A stretch of 64,000 nt of DNA from Atopobiaceae bacterium (GTDB lineage Bacteria; Actinomycetota; Coriobacteriia; Coriobacteriales; Atopobiaceae): positions 1,760,902 through 1,824,901 of the forward strand of contig JAKVOB010000001.1 in NCBI GenBank assembly GCA_022483015.1, written 5' to 3'. The notes under the pieces were generated by a model. It ran no database searches, was not told the DNA's origin, and worked only from the letters and a program-made list of their open reading frames with translations. The position numbers were made by a program, and so were the translations under genes. This document shows, piece after piece, positions 25,080 to 34,450 of the stretch. The stretch's first letter is position 1; each line of letters begins with the position of its first letter.

Positions 25080-28000
25080 CTAGTGCGACCTCGTAGTACG
25101 GCGGAGGAGCCCCCAAGCGACGATGCATGACAGCCCGGCCATGACGACCAGGGCAATCGTCGTCATCGGAGTCGTGGCATCTGACGTCGCCACGACGGCA
25201 TCACGAGAGGCGCTTCCGCTGGATCCGCCGACGACCTCCGTGGCCGGGACGGATGCCTCGGACGACTCAGGAGCCCCTACCGTCGTGGACGACGTCGGTA
25301 GCGTCGGCGTCACAGACGTCTCGGGTGACCCTGCCGTCATGGGAGACTCAGAGGTCGTGGGCGTGGTGGGCGTGGTGGGCGTGGTGGGCGTGGTGGGCGT
25401 GGTGGGCGTGGTGGGCGTCGTAGGCGTCGTAGGCGTCATAGGCGTGGTCGGCGTGGTCGGCGTGGTCGGCGTGGTCGGCGTGGTAGGCGTGGTGGGCGTG
25501 GTCGGCGTCGTAGGCGTGGTGGGCGTGGTGGGCGTGGTCGGCGTCGTAGGCGTGGTGGGCGTCGTAGGTGTCGTGGGTGTGGTGGGAGACTGCGCGTACA
25601 CATCAGTGACGACGGCCGGCGTGATGGTGGCCAGGAGCGAGCCGTCCTGGGAGGTCACCTTGATGGTGACCGTCTTCTCGACGCTGTCGCACGTCCATGG
25701 CCCGGCAGACTCGGTCGTCTGGTGCACGATGTAGTAGAAGGTGCCCGTATGGGTGAAGGTGAGCGACCCGAAGCCGATGACCCCTGTGCCCGACGCGGAG
25801 GACGTGAACCGTGCCGAGTCCCCTGTGGTCAAGGGTGCGTCATCGACCGGCTCGATCGTGAAGTCGAAGGTCTTGGGCTCGAATCCCGAACCACTCACCT
25901 GCTGCCTCAGCAGTGCGGCATCCTCGGTTCCCGTGTCGAGCGTGAGGGGCGCGAGCTCCTTGGCCTTCACCGTGACGACCTCGAACACATCGAGCAGGTC
26001 CGGGTCGGTGGCCGTGACGTGGTCCGGAAGTACGAGCCGCCCCTGGAGCAGGATGATCTGCCCATCGGTACTCGTGGGGTCATATTCCGAGGAGTCGAGG
26101 TCCCAGACGACGTCTGCCTTGGTGGGTCCCGAGGGATCACAGGTAATATCCACCGTCGTCGGCAGGGAGAGACTCCCGAGGTCGACGCCGTTCTCCTGGT
26201 CGGTGATGTCATCGGGATCCGTGACATTCGTGAGGTCGTAGGACATGGCTTCGACCTCGAAGGCACAGGTCACATCCAACGGGACGTCGTGTGCGTTTCC
26301 CACGCCATCAGGCAGCGTGATGACCCCATGTGCGGTTCCCGTCTGCTCGTCTGCAGCAGACGGGTCATAGCCCTCCACGCTCTCCCATGTGACCTCTGCG
26401 ACGGTCGTGCCCGCGGTCGTCTCGATGGCCACGAGCGAGGGCAGCTGCGCCATGACATCATCCGCACTCGTGCCACTGGCGATGCCACTCACCGCATCGG
26501 GATTCGTGACGCTCACGAGGTCGGGGTCAGCCGTCCTTGGGAAGACATAGGTGAGCTTGAGGTTCCCATCTGTATCTTGGGTGACCGAACCCGAGGAGAG
26601 GGTCGTCCCGTTCAGCGTCAGCTTTGCATCGTTGGCAAGCACGAACTTGGAGCCATACTGCTCAAGCCCGGTCTCGCTCAGTCCGACCGTCGCGGTATAG
26701 GTCGAGTCATAGTCGGTCGACTGGTCTGCCGGCGACCAGGAAAGCGACAGACTCCTCGGGTCGATCTGATGGTCGCCCGACACCTTGGCCGTGCAGCTCG
26801 TGACTGCCGTGGCCAGGCCCTGGCCAGGCACGGGTGCGTCGACGGTCAGGTCGATCTCGCTCACGACCGGGATGAAGTCAGCCGTGAGCTCGACGTCCGT
26901 GTCTGGCATCGTGAGCTCGATCGTGGAATCGGAGGCGTTCCCATCGGTGACGTATGTTCCGTCCGCCTTCCACTTGACGAAGGATTCGTCAACGAACGAG
27001 GGGGCGGTGAGACTCACCGCAGCGCCAGCGGCATAGGTGAACGTATGCGTCTCGGTAGCATCCGGCGTGAGCATGTCCTGGCACGTGACCGTGATGACAT
27101 GGGTGGTCGGAGGCGTCACGGGGTCGGTGACGTCGAAGGTCTTCGTGATGGTCAGGCTTCCATCCGAATTGGGGACGACCGTGGCGGCGCCCTTGGTATC
27201 CTTGTTGATGGTGACTCTCACGCCCGCCGGGTCGAAGACGAGGAAGGGTGGCAGATCCTTCGAGAAGTGCTCGGATGGGTCGGGGAAGAACGTCAAGCTT
27301 GCCGTATAGGGGGTGCTTGTGCCGTCACTGGCCCCCTTCGTCCACGTGACCGGCACGGCGTCCCCATCCGTATACTGGAAGAGGCCCTCTTCCATCGGGG
27401 CCACGGACCAGTTGGCGCTCATGTAACCGTCCGAGCCGGACAGGGCCCACTCCGCCGTCGAAGGCAGCTCCACCTTGTCGTCGACGACCTTGGGGGCCTC
27501 GATCGCCACCTCCGCCAAGGCGACGTCCCTCACGTACTGAGCTTTGAGAGTGACGTCGTAGTCAGGCATGCTGAAGGTCGCAAAGGCCTGGGATGCCTGG
27601 GCACCAAGAAGCTCCTCGGTCACGTCGACCCAGGAGCCATCGACCCACCGCTGCGCCTTCCAGCCAACGCAGAGCGCACCAACGAGCGTCTTGGGATCGA
27701 GCGTCACCGTCTCAGCCTCACGTACCCGCGTATCGATGATCTGCGTATACCTGAAGTCGAGCTCCCTGGCGACCACGCACGTCAGCGTCCTCTTGCCAAG
27801 CGTATAGGTGAACGACGCCGTCGGGCTCCTCTTGCCATAGGCCATGGCATAGGTCTCGACCGTATAGGTCGTGTCCCGTGAGCCATACATCGGAAGAGGG
27901 ATCGGGTCGCGATAGAGCTTCCACTCGCTCGTGACGTCATGGCCCGCGGCCTGCATGCGGACCCGGTAGTAGATGGAGCCACCGACGTTGGTAGAACCCA

Positions 28001-31000
28001 GCGCCAGCGGATCGTCGCCCGTGATGGGACCCTCAGCCAGGCTGGCGGTGGGGGCGGTGACCGTGACGCCCGACGTGTCGACCGTGACCGCCGTAGTGTC
28101 ATCGGCATAGAAGTCGTCGTAGCTCCTCAGCCACGAGAGGTTCACCTCATAGTTGTGACCCTGCGTGATGGTGGTCGAGTTATAGAGCAGCGAGCCCAGG
28201 TATACCTGGCCGCGACCCGTGCCGAGGGCGTCTCCGCACTCGTAGTCCTCTGAGACGAACGTGAGGAGCCAGTCGGCGATGACCGGCCAGTCCCTCTTGA
28301 GGCACGTCAGCTCGTAGTCCGTGAGGTAGTCGGAAACCGAGGGGATGTACGACCCGTTCTTCCTGCTGCTCTCGTCCGTCGGCTGTATGAAGATGGCCCA
28401 GAGGTCGTTGATCCACTTCTCCTTCTCGCCCACCGATAACTTCTGCCATTTCCCGACGACGTCGAAGTAGAGCTTCGTCTCTTCGACGTTGACCATGGCA
28501 CAGCTCATGGCGGTCCCGATGCCAGAGACCTGCGAGGGGGACAGCGAGAAGTACAGCGCCGCCAGGTGGCTGACCGCGGTCTGCAGGGTCTCGTCGCTCC
28601 CACACAGGGTGCACTTCCTGGTCGCATAGGTGTTCCGATACGACGTCGCATCCCCGCCGAAGCTCCAGGCCTGCAGCCTCTCCATGAGGCTTTCCTCATA
28701 GTCCTCGGTCAGGCCGGTCTTGCCGCTGATCGCGGTGACCATGTCCCAGACGTGGAAGGTAGACCCGAGGTAGTTGATCGTCGCATAGTTGAAGTAGTCA
28801 TCGAACTGGAAGCCGTGGTCGACGGCCGTGAGCTGTGCGAGCATCTTTGGGCGTTGCGTCAGGTACGCGGACCCACCGACATAGCTGACCTTCGCCGCCG
28901 TGTTGTCAAAGGTGTTGCCTGCGTATGTGCCGGTGGCTGACCCCGCCGCATCACCTGGGACGTAGTGGTCCACGCCATAGCGCTTGAAGCCCATCTGGCT
29001 CATGGCCACCAGCGGTACGATGTCGCTCTTGTTGATGAGGTTATGAATGCAGCTGTAATCGTAGCCGGGGACCTCGGCAGAGGAGACGCCGCCCTGTGGG
29101 TCCTCGAAGCAGTAGCCATAGACCTGGTTGCCCGTATAGACCTCATCCGCATCGTCATAGATGTGGATGCCATCGACCAGACGCTTCGAGGTGAGGTTGG
29201 CCGTCGCGCCCGCCCTGGAATAGCCGACCACCCAGAACTTCACCTTCCCGCTCCTGGCTCGCTCGAGAAGCGCCGGGTCACCCTTGATATAGGCCTCCAC
29301 CTGGTCTGTGACCTGGTCTGCCGCACTCGCGAAGCCCGCCTCCTCGCCCGACGTCCCGACGGTCACGTTGCTGGCCCACTCGCTCTCGTAGTTGGCACCA
29401 CGGATGGCGATGGGCACCAAGGTGTAGTCTCCGCCATTGACCGAGATCTGCTTCTGGGAGATGGCCACGCCGATGGTGTCGGTCGTAGGCTTGGTGGTGT
29501 AGGTGTCACTGATGTAGGTCTTGGCATCATCGCACCCGATATCGGCGAGCAGCTGCCTCACATGGGTGAACCTGTTGGAATAGTCACCCGTGTCGTTTCC
29601 GGCGTTCGTGCCGAACGCACTCATGGCGAGGTCCATGGACATGGTGGCAAGATGGACGTCATAGGTCTTGGCATCAGCGGCAAAGAGGCCATCGGAGTAA
29701 TAGAACACCGAGCTCAGATCAGTGACGCTGTCGGAGTTTGACGGGAACGAGAACGTACCCTTGACAAGGGGTGATCCGTTGTAGTCCTTGCCCGTCTGGG
29801 AGATGGCCGGGCTCACCGTGATGGTGCCAGGCTCACCCGAAGCCGGGCCCTTCTTCCAGAGGAGCTCCCTGCTGCCTCCGGCGGCGGCATCCACCCAGTC
29901 GACGTACCAACCATCCACATCCGAGAAGAACGCCCTCGTATAGTGCGTGCCTTCCTTGCTGAGGACGCCCCCGTCCCCGAGGGTGGAATAGATTCCGATG
30001 TGTGAGGTGACATCAGGCACGGAGCTGATGTAGGCCCGCTGTGCGTTGGCACCCAGATGGAGGTCGTTGGCATGCTTGTCACCCGCCGCGGTGTTCCCGC
30101 TCACCTCCATCTTGCCCGAGATCGAGATGTTGTCCACGGACGAGACATACACACCACCCCCGTAGTCATCGGAGGCATGGTTGCCTGTGATCGTGCAGCC
30201 GCTGAGGGTGTTGCCCGTCCCGTTGTCATAGATGCCACCGCCTTGCGAGGCGGAGTTGCCCGTGATGCCACAGGCATCCACCGTCGCACCGCCGCCGGCA
30301 TCGATGAAGATTCCACCGCCGTAGGCACCCGAGGTGTTCCGAGCGATGGTCGTTCCGGTCACACAGGTCTGCTTATGGTTGACATAGATGCCGCCGCCGT
30401 CGGACGTGGAGGAGTTGTCACAGACGGAACCGCCCTTGAGGACGATGCTGGAAGCATCGGAATAGACCCCGCCCCCGCAGCCAGCCGCATGGTTGTGGTC
30501 GATCGAGGAGGTATCGTCCATGGAGACCTCTGCACCTGACTTGTTGAGGTAGAGGCCGCCACCATCCAGGTCGGCATAGTTATAGGAGATGTGGCTGGAG
30601 ACGAGCTTCAACCTCCCGGAGGCCCCATCGACCTCGATACCACCTCCGTACCCGCCCGAGGGCCAGTAGTCATCGCTCATGTTCCCGCAGACGGTGACGC
30701 CATTGAGCTCGACGCTCGCAGCCTTCCCCATCTGGATGCCGCCTGCCCCGTTAGAGCGGTAGCCACCCGCTATGAGACCACCGGAGATGGTCACGGGATT
30801 CGAGGCGATGCCTGGGTGCCAGACGCCGTTGCCCATGAGGTATCCCGCATGGGGAGACGTCGCATCGCCGCCATTGACCTTGAGCGTGGCACCATCACCC
30901 ACGGATATGACGCCACCGGACCTCGAACTCGCCGAGGAGCTCATGCCGGCCAGACCTCGGTCGATCATATGCCCATCGAGCTCGATGGTGACCTCGGAAC

Positions 31001-31223
31001 CGCCAGGGACCTCAAGGCAGCCAGCGGTGTCCCAGTCAGCCAGGAGCTCGACCGTGCCACCTGAGGATACGGCAGCCCACGCATCCTTGTAGCTCGAGTA
31101 GGTGGTGCCGCCCACACGCGCGACATCGATTGCCTTGGCCTCACATGGGCACGCCAGCACCAAGGCAAGCCCCAGGACGAACATGGCCAGTGCAGGGACA
31201 TGGGCAAACGGGACTCGTCGCAT
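25080..31223 (-). CDS. Giant surface protein: beta-helix, lipase-like domain, Ig/pilin-like repeats, TTP stalk
   Basis: The 2,047 residues read in order as follows. A signal peptide (1-30) precedes a right-handed beta-helix (about 35-420) with recurring GGGIY/GGGVY turns. A lipase-like alpha/beta-hydrolase region (about 500-1000) has nucleophile elbow GYSRAG with Ser669, a following NKSDIVPLV segment suited to the acidic residue, and candidate His in VDHY or VDHG. Beta-rich domains (about 1080-1800) include repeated DPDDI/NPDAV-type Ig-like units and a streptococcal-pilin-like domain near 1800-1870 (GSLTFTHTGTFYYIV). About 25 TTP repeats, a Ser/Thr linker, a membrane helix and a basic tail end it. 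No LPxTG is visible; VVATSDATTP stands where one would be. It is probably an adhesin or enzyme on the cell surface. Confidence 0.82.
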   Translation of the reverse strand: MRRVPFAHVPALAMFVLGLALVLACPCEAKAIDVARVGGTTYSSYKDAWAAVSSGGTVELLADWDTAGCLEVPGGSEVTIELDGHMIDRGLAGMSSSASSRSGGVISVGDGATLKVNGGDATSPHAGYLMGNGVWHPGIASNPVTISGGLIAGGYRSNGAGGIQMGKAASVELNGVTVCGNMSDDYWPSGGYGGGIEVDGASGRLKLVSSHISYNYADLDGGGLYLNKSGAEVSMDDTSSIDHNHAAGCGGGVYSDASSIVLKGGSVCDNSSTSDGGGIYVNHKQTCVTGTTIARNTSGAYGGGIFIDAGGGATVDACGITGNSASQGGGIYDNGTGNTLSGCTITGNHASDDYGGGVYVSSVDNISISGKMEVSGNTAAGDKHANDLHLGANAQRAYISSVPDVTSHIGIYSTLGDGGVLSKEGTHYTRAFFSDVDGWYVDWVDAAAGGSRELLWKKGPASGEPGTITVSPAISQTGKDYNGSPLVKGTFSFPSNSDSVTDLSSVFYYSDGLFAADAKTYDVHLATMSMDLAMSAFGTNAGNDTGDYSNRFTHVRQLLADIGCDDAKTYISDTYTTKPTTDTIGVAISQKQISVNGGDYTLVPIAIRGANYESEWASNVTVGTSGEEAGFASAADQVTDQVEAYIKGDPALLERARSGKVKFWVVGYSRAGATANLTSKRLVDGIHIYDDADEVYTGNQVYGYCFEDPQGGVSSAEVPGYDYSCIHNLINKSDIVPLVAMSQMGFKRYGVDHYVPGDAAGSATGTYAGNTFDNTAAKVSYVGGSAYLTQRPKMLAQLTAVDHGFQFDDYFNYATINYLGSTFHVWDMVTAISGKTGLTEDYEESLMERLQAWSFGGDATSYRNTYATRKCTLCGSDETLQTAVSHLAALYFSLSPSQVSGIGTAMSCAMVNVEETKLYFDVVGKWQKLSVGEKEKWINDLWAIFIQPTDESSRKNGSYIPSVSDYLTDYELTCLKRDWPVIADWLLTFVSEDYECGDALGTGRGQVYLGSLLYNSTTITQGHNYEVNLSWLRSYDDFYADDTTAVTVDTSGVTVTAPTASLAEGPITGDDPLALGSTNVGGSIYYRVRMQAAGHDVTSEWKLYRDPIPLPMYGSRDTTYTVETYAMAYGKRSPTASFTYTLGKRTLTCVVARELDFRYTQIIDTRVREAETVTLDPKTLVGALCVGWKAQRWVDGSWVDVTEELLGAQASQAFATFSMPDYDVTLKAQYVRDVALAEVAIEAPKVVDDKVELPSTAEWALSGSDGYMSANWSVAPMEEGLFQYTDGDAVPVTWTKGASDGTSTPYTASLTFFPDPSEHFSKDLPPFLVFDPAGVRVTINKDTKGAATVVPNSDGSLTITKTFDVTDPVTPPTTHVITVTCQDMLTPDATETHTFTYAAGAAVSLTAPSFVDESFVKWKADGTYVTDGNASDSTIELTMPDTDVELTADFIPVVSEIDLTVDAPVPGQGLATAVTSCTAKVSGDHQIDPRSLSLSWSPADQSTDYDSTYTATVGLSETGLEQYGSKFVLANDAKLTLNGTTLSSGSVTQDTDGNLKLTYVFPRTADPDLVSVTNPDAVSGIASGTSADDVMAQLPSLVAIETTAGTTVAEVTWESVEGYDPSAADEQTGTAHGVITLPDGVGNAHDVPLDVTCAFEVEAMSYDLTNVTDPDDITDQENGVDLGSLSLPTTVDITCDPSGPTKADVVWDLDSSEYDPTSTDGQIILLQGRLVLPDHVTATDPDLLDVFEVVTVKAKELAPLTLDTGTEDAALLRQQVSGSGFEPKTFDFTIEPVDDAPLTTGDSARFTSSASGTGVIGFGSLTFTHTGTFYYIVHQTTESAGPWTCDSVEKTVTIKVTSQDGSLLATITPAVVTDVYAQSPTTPTTPTTPTTPTTPTTPTTPTTPTTPTTPTTPTTPTTPTTPTTPTTPMTPTTPTTPTTPTTPTTPTTPTTPTTPTTSESPMTAGSPETSVTPTLPTSSTTVGAPESSEASVPATEVVGGSSGSASRDAVVATSDATTPMTTIALVVMAGLSCIVAWGLLRRTTRSH
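25354..25586. repeat. 9-bp tandem repeat encoding (TTP)n
   Basis: About 25 copies of GGCGTGGTG and one-base variants (GGCGTCGTA, GGCGTGGTC) encode Thr-Thr-Pro on the minus strand, near residues 1880-1956 of the surface protein. One unit is changed to Met-Thr-Pro. Such arrays can change length by slippage, giving stalks of variable reach. Confidence 0.92.
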
Positions 31224-31434
31224 GGCAAGCTCCAGACCTCTGGGTCCGACGTGGCCACGGAACGATCAACGTCGCGAAGCGGTCGGAACGTCTCCTTCAG
31301 GCTCTTTGAATGATACTTTACTCTTCTTGAATGCCAACATTGACGTGTGTTTTCGCCACCAATCGACCCTATCCCCCAAACCACAAGGGAGAGCTGGCAT
31401 AGGAATATCGCCCTGCTATGAGTAACGCGAGGTC

Positions 31435-31450
31435 AGACGTTCAAACGTCT
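31435..31450. promoter_or_regulatory. 16-bp dyad AGACGTT-N2-AACGTCT upstream of the surface protein gene
   Basis: A perfect 7-bp-arm inverted repeat lies in the 305-bp gap (31224-31528) between cca and the surface protein start, about 210 bp upstream of that start. It looks like a regulator-binding site rather than a hairpin. I saw no other gene or RNA in this gap. Confidence 0.45.
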
Positions 31451-31528
31451 TGGGACGTAGGATTCCAAAGAGCATATCAGTACCGACGGCTGCTCACCGT
31501 ATGCCGCATGGGGCAGGGAAGATGGACG

Positions 31529-32942
31529 TCACCGCGAGACGTCGGCTCCGTCGTCCTTCTCGCAGAGGAAGGCCAGGAGCGCCTCGCGCTCGTTCTCGAC
31601 CTTGCCCTCGATGACGGCATCCAGCAGGTCATGCAGGGACTCCCCCACCTTGGGGCCAGGGACGATGTCGAGCGCTGCCATGACGTCGGAACCGTCGATG
31701 GCCAGGTCGCCCACGCGATAGCAGGCACCCTCGGCAAGCGTCTCGTCGAGCCTCTGCGCCACGGCCTCGAGCTCGAAGGCATACCCGCGGTACGGCGCCG
31801 CCTTCGCCAGGGCGTCCGCGCGCTTGATGATGATGAGCTCGTGTGCCAGCTGCGGGGCTTGTCCGGGCACACGGCGTTCGAGGTCGGCGAGCATCTTGAG
31901 GCAGGACGTGCGCGTGGCCCTCATGGGTCGGTCGTGCAGGCGCACGAGCGCCACCGCAGGACGCGTGACCTCGAGGGGAATCGCGAGGTCACGCATGATG
32001 GCGTCAGGCCATGCGGGCCCCCTTGGCAGGGTGGCCGAAGAAGTGGCCCTGGCCGTTCGACCCCACCGAGAAGCACCTCGGCTTGCCGATGTCATGGAGC
32101 ATGGCAGCCCAGCGCAGCCGCTTCGAGGCCGCACCGCAGGTGAGCGCCTCGGTCGCGTCCATCACGTGAGCCGTATGCACGAGGACGTCGTAGCAGTGGT
32201 AGGGGCTCCGTTGGTCGAAGCCCGCCAGGGCCCCCAGCGCCGGGATGGCAGCCGCCATGACGTCCGTCTCACGCGTGAGGGCCCATCCCCCACGACCCGA
32301 GGAGAGGAGCCCGTCGAGCTCCGCGCCCACCCGCTCACGCGCCACATGCGCGAGCTCGGGAGCGGCAATCTCGAGCGCCGCCTGGGTGGCAGGCTCGACG
32401 TCGAACTCGAGGCGGCAGGCGAAGCGCACCGCTCGCAGCACCCTCAGGGCATCCTCGGCCAGCCGCTCGCCCGGGTCGCCCACCGCGCGCACGAGCCGAC
32501 GCTCGATGTCCTCCCGCCCGCCGAAGGGGTCGAGAAGGCCTCGCTCGGGGTGGAAGGCCATCGCGTTGATCGTGAGGTCACGACGGGCCAGGTCCTCGCG
32601 CACGTCGCTCACGAAGGTGACCGAGTCGGGGTGGCGCAGGTCAGAGTAGGACCCCTCCACACGATAGGTCGTGACCTCGACGGGACGACCCCCCACGACG
32701 GCAGTCACGGTCCCATGGGCCGTGCCCGTCTCGTGGACCTCGATGCCTGCGCCCTCGAGCACCGACTCCGTGTCCTGCCAATGGGCCGAGGTGCACACGT
32801 CCACGTCATGCGATGGCCTGCCCATGAGGGCGTCGCGCACCCAGCCCCCCACGACCCAGGCCTCGAAACCCGCGGACTCCAGGGCACCGAGCACGACCAG
32901 GCCGTAGTCGGGCACGACGAGCTCTGTTGCGACCTGCGCCAT
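31529..32942 (-). pseudogene. cca: CCA-adding tRNA nucleotidyltransferase with HD domain, interrupted by a one-base insertion
   Basis: This enzyme adds or repairs the 3' CCA of tRNAs. The N-terminal half shows the nucleotidyltransferase signature GGWVRDALMG with the catalytic DVDV, then RRDLTINAMAF and DALRVLRAVRFACRL. An HD-type motif, MLHDIGKPRCF, follows. The frame then hits TGA at 32004-32006 after HPAKGARMA. Removing one base at 32006 restores ...ADAIMRDLAIPLEVTRP and a normal C-terminus ending at 31529, total about 470 residues. CCA addition is generally important for tRNA repair, and both local tRNAs encode CCA, so partial loss may be tolerable; a sequencing error is at least as likely. 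Start 32942 follows AGGGG by 5 bases; ATG 32975 is an alternative. Confidence 0.85.
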
Positions 32943-33081
32943 GGGACCCCTCGCGACGTGACCTATATGATTCATCAACCTCCCGAAGTATACCGCGGGC
33001 GTGCTATCGTCTCCTACGGATAAGGACGAGGGGCCGCCCTGCGGCCATGACCCGGGACGGACGTCCCACGAGGAGCATCAC

Positions 33082-34440
33082 ATGAACGAGAACCACGCAA
33101 TCACACCCGACGACCTTGCGGCGGCACGCGCCGACTTCGCCGACGACCGTGCCAACGCCATCGCCAGGAATGCCGTGACGGCCCAGGGGCTGCGCGCCGT
33201 GAGCCGCGTGCCCGAGGCCGTGGGTGCCAACGCGCTCGGCTTCGACGTCGAGGTGCATCAGGGCGACCGCTGCGACCAGGAGCGCTCGGGCCGCTGTTGG
33301 ATGTTCGCGAGCCTGAACACCATGCGCTTCCGCGTCATCGACCGTCTCGGCCTCAAGACCTTCGAGCTCTCGCAGGCCTACCCCCTCTTCTGGGACAAGC
33401 TCGAGAAGTCCAACTGGTTCCTCGGCAACGCCATCGACACCGTGGACGAGCCGCTCGACGGACGTCTCGTCTCGTACCTGCTCGAGAGCCCCGTCGGAGA
33501 TGGCGGCCAGTGGGACATGTTCCGTGCGCTCGTCAAGAAGTACGGCGTGGTGCCCAAGGAGGCCATGCCCGAGTCGGCCTGCTCGAGGAACACCGCCGAC
33601 CTCGACCGTTACCTCACCCGCTACCTGCGCGGATGCGCGCGCAGGCTCCGCGAGGCACACGAGGCGGACGGGGATGACGCGGACCTGGAAGGCATGCGCC
33701 AGGAGATGATGGGTGACGTCTACCACCTGCTCGCGACCTGCCTGGGCGAGCCGCCCGAGTCCTTCTCGGTCCGCATTCGCGACAAGGACGGCAAGCTCGC
33801 CCTCACCGGCACCTACACGCCTCAGCGCTTCTTCGACGAGGTCGTCGACATGGACGTCGACGACTATGTGAGCCTCATCTCGGCCCCCACGTCGGACAAG
33901 CCCTTCGGCCACACCTACACCGTGGACCGCCTGGGCAACGTCGTCGAGGCTGGCGGCGTACGTTATCTCAACCTCGAGGTCGCGAAGCTCAAGCGCGCGG
34001 CCATCGCCCAGCTCCAGAGCGGTCTGCCCGTCTGGTTCGGCTGCGACGTCTCGCAGAGCTACCTCAAGGACGAGGGCATCATGGACACGGCGGCACTCGA
34101 CGTGGACGGGCTCATGGGCTTCCCCGTGGAGGGCTGCCTCACCCGCGCGGAGCGCCTCGACTACGGCGAGTCAGCGATGACGCACGCCATGGTGCTCGAG
34201 GGCGTGGACCTCGACGAGGCAGGCGAGCCGACCCTCTGGAAGGTCGAGAACAGCTGGGGCAAGGACCACGGTCGCAACGGGTTCGACACGCTCTCGGATG
34301 CCTGGTTCGACGAGTACGTCTACCAGGTCGTGGTGGACCGCAGGTTCCTCACTGACGACGAGCGCCGCACCTACGATACCGAGGAGCCTCGCGTCCTCGC
34401 GCCCTGGGACCCCATGGGCTCGCTCGCCGGGCTCCGTTAG
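33082..34440 (+). CDS. pepC: Aminopeptidase C, C1B peptidase (bleomycin hydrolase family), copy 1
   Basis: A 452-residue papain-fold aminopeptidase that trims N-terminal residues from peptides in the cytoplasm. The catalytic Cys72 lies in RSGRCWMFASLN, the His in AMTHAMVLEGVD and the Asn in KVENSWGKDHGRNG, in family order. PACSRN-like and MGDVYHLLATCLGEPPE segments match PepC. The ATG at 33082 follows GAGGAGC. A second, diverged copy begins 10 bp after its stop, so the two form a bicistronic tandem duplication. Confidence 0.93.
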   Translation: MNENHAITPDDLAAARADFADDRANAIARNAVTAQGLRAVSRVPEAVGANALGFDVEVHQGDRCDQERSGRCWMFASLNTMRFRVIDRLGLKTFELSQAYPLFWDKLEKSNWFLGNAIDTVDEPLDGRLVSYLLESPVGDGGQWDMFRALVKKYGVVPKEAMPESACSRNTADLDRYLTRYLRGCARRLREAHEADGDDADLEGMRQEMMGDVYHLLATCLGEPPESFSVRIRDKDGKLALTGTYTPQRFFDEVVDMDVDDYVSLISAPTSDKPFGHTYTVDRLGNVVEAGGVRYLNLEVAKLKRAAIAQLQSGLPVWFGCDVSQSYLKDEGIMDTAALDVDGLMGFPVEGCLTRAERLDYGESAMTHAMVLEGVDLDEAGEPTLWKVENSWGKDHGRNGFDTLSDAWFDEYVYQVVVDRRFLTDDERRTYDTEEPRVLAPWDPMGSLAGLR

Positions 34441-34450
34441 GAGGCGGGCC

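Noticed and set aside
25354-25586. CRISPR array
   Set aside because: The units are 9 bp, contiguous and in-frame within a protein; no spacers and no cas genes are present.
25123-27881. Plus-strand frames over the surface protein, including a Val-Val-Gly repeat protein
   Set aside because: They are mirror images of the (TTP)n tract and of the beta-rich domains; the minus-strand frame is continuous for 2,047 codons with signal peptide and known domains.
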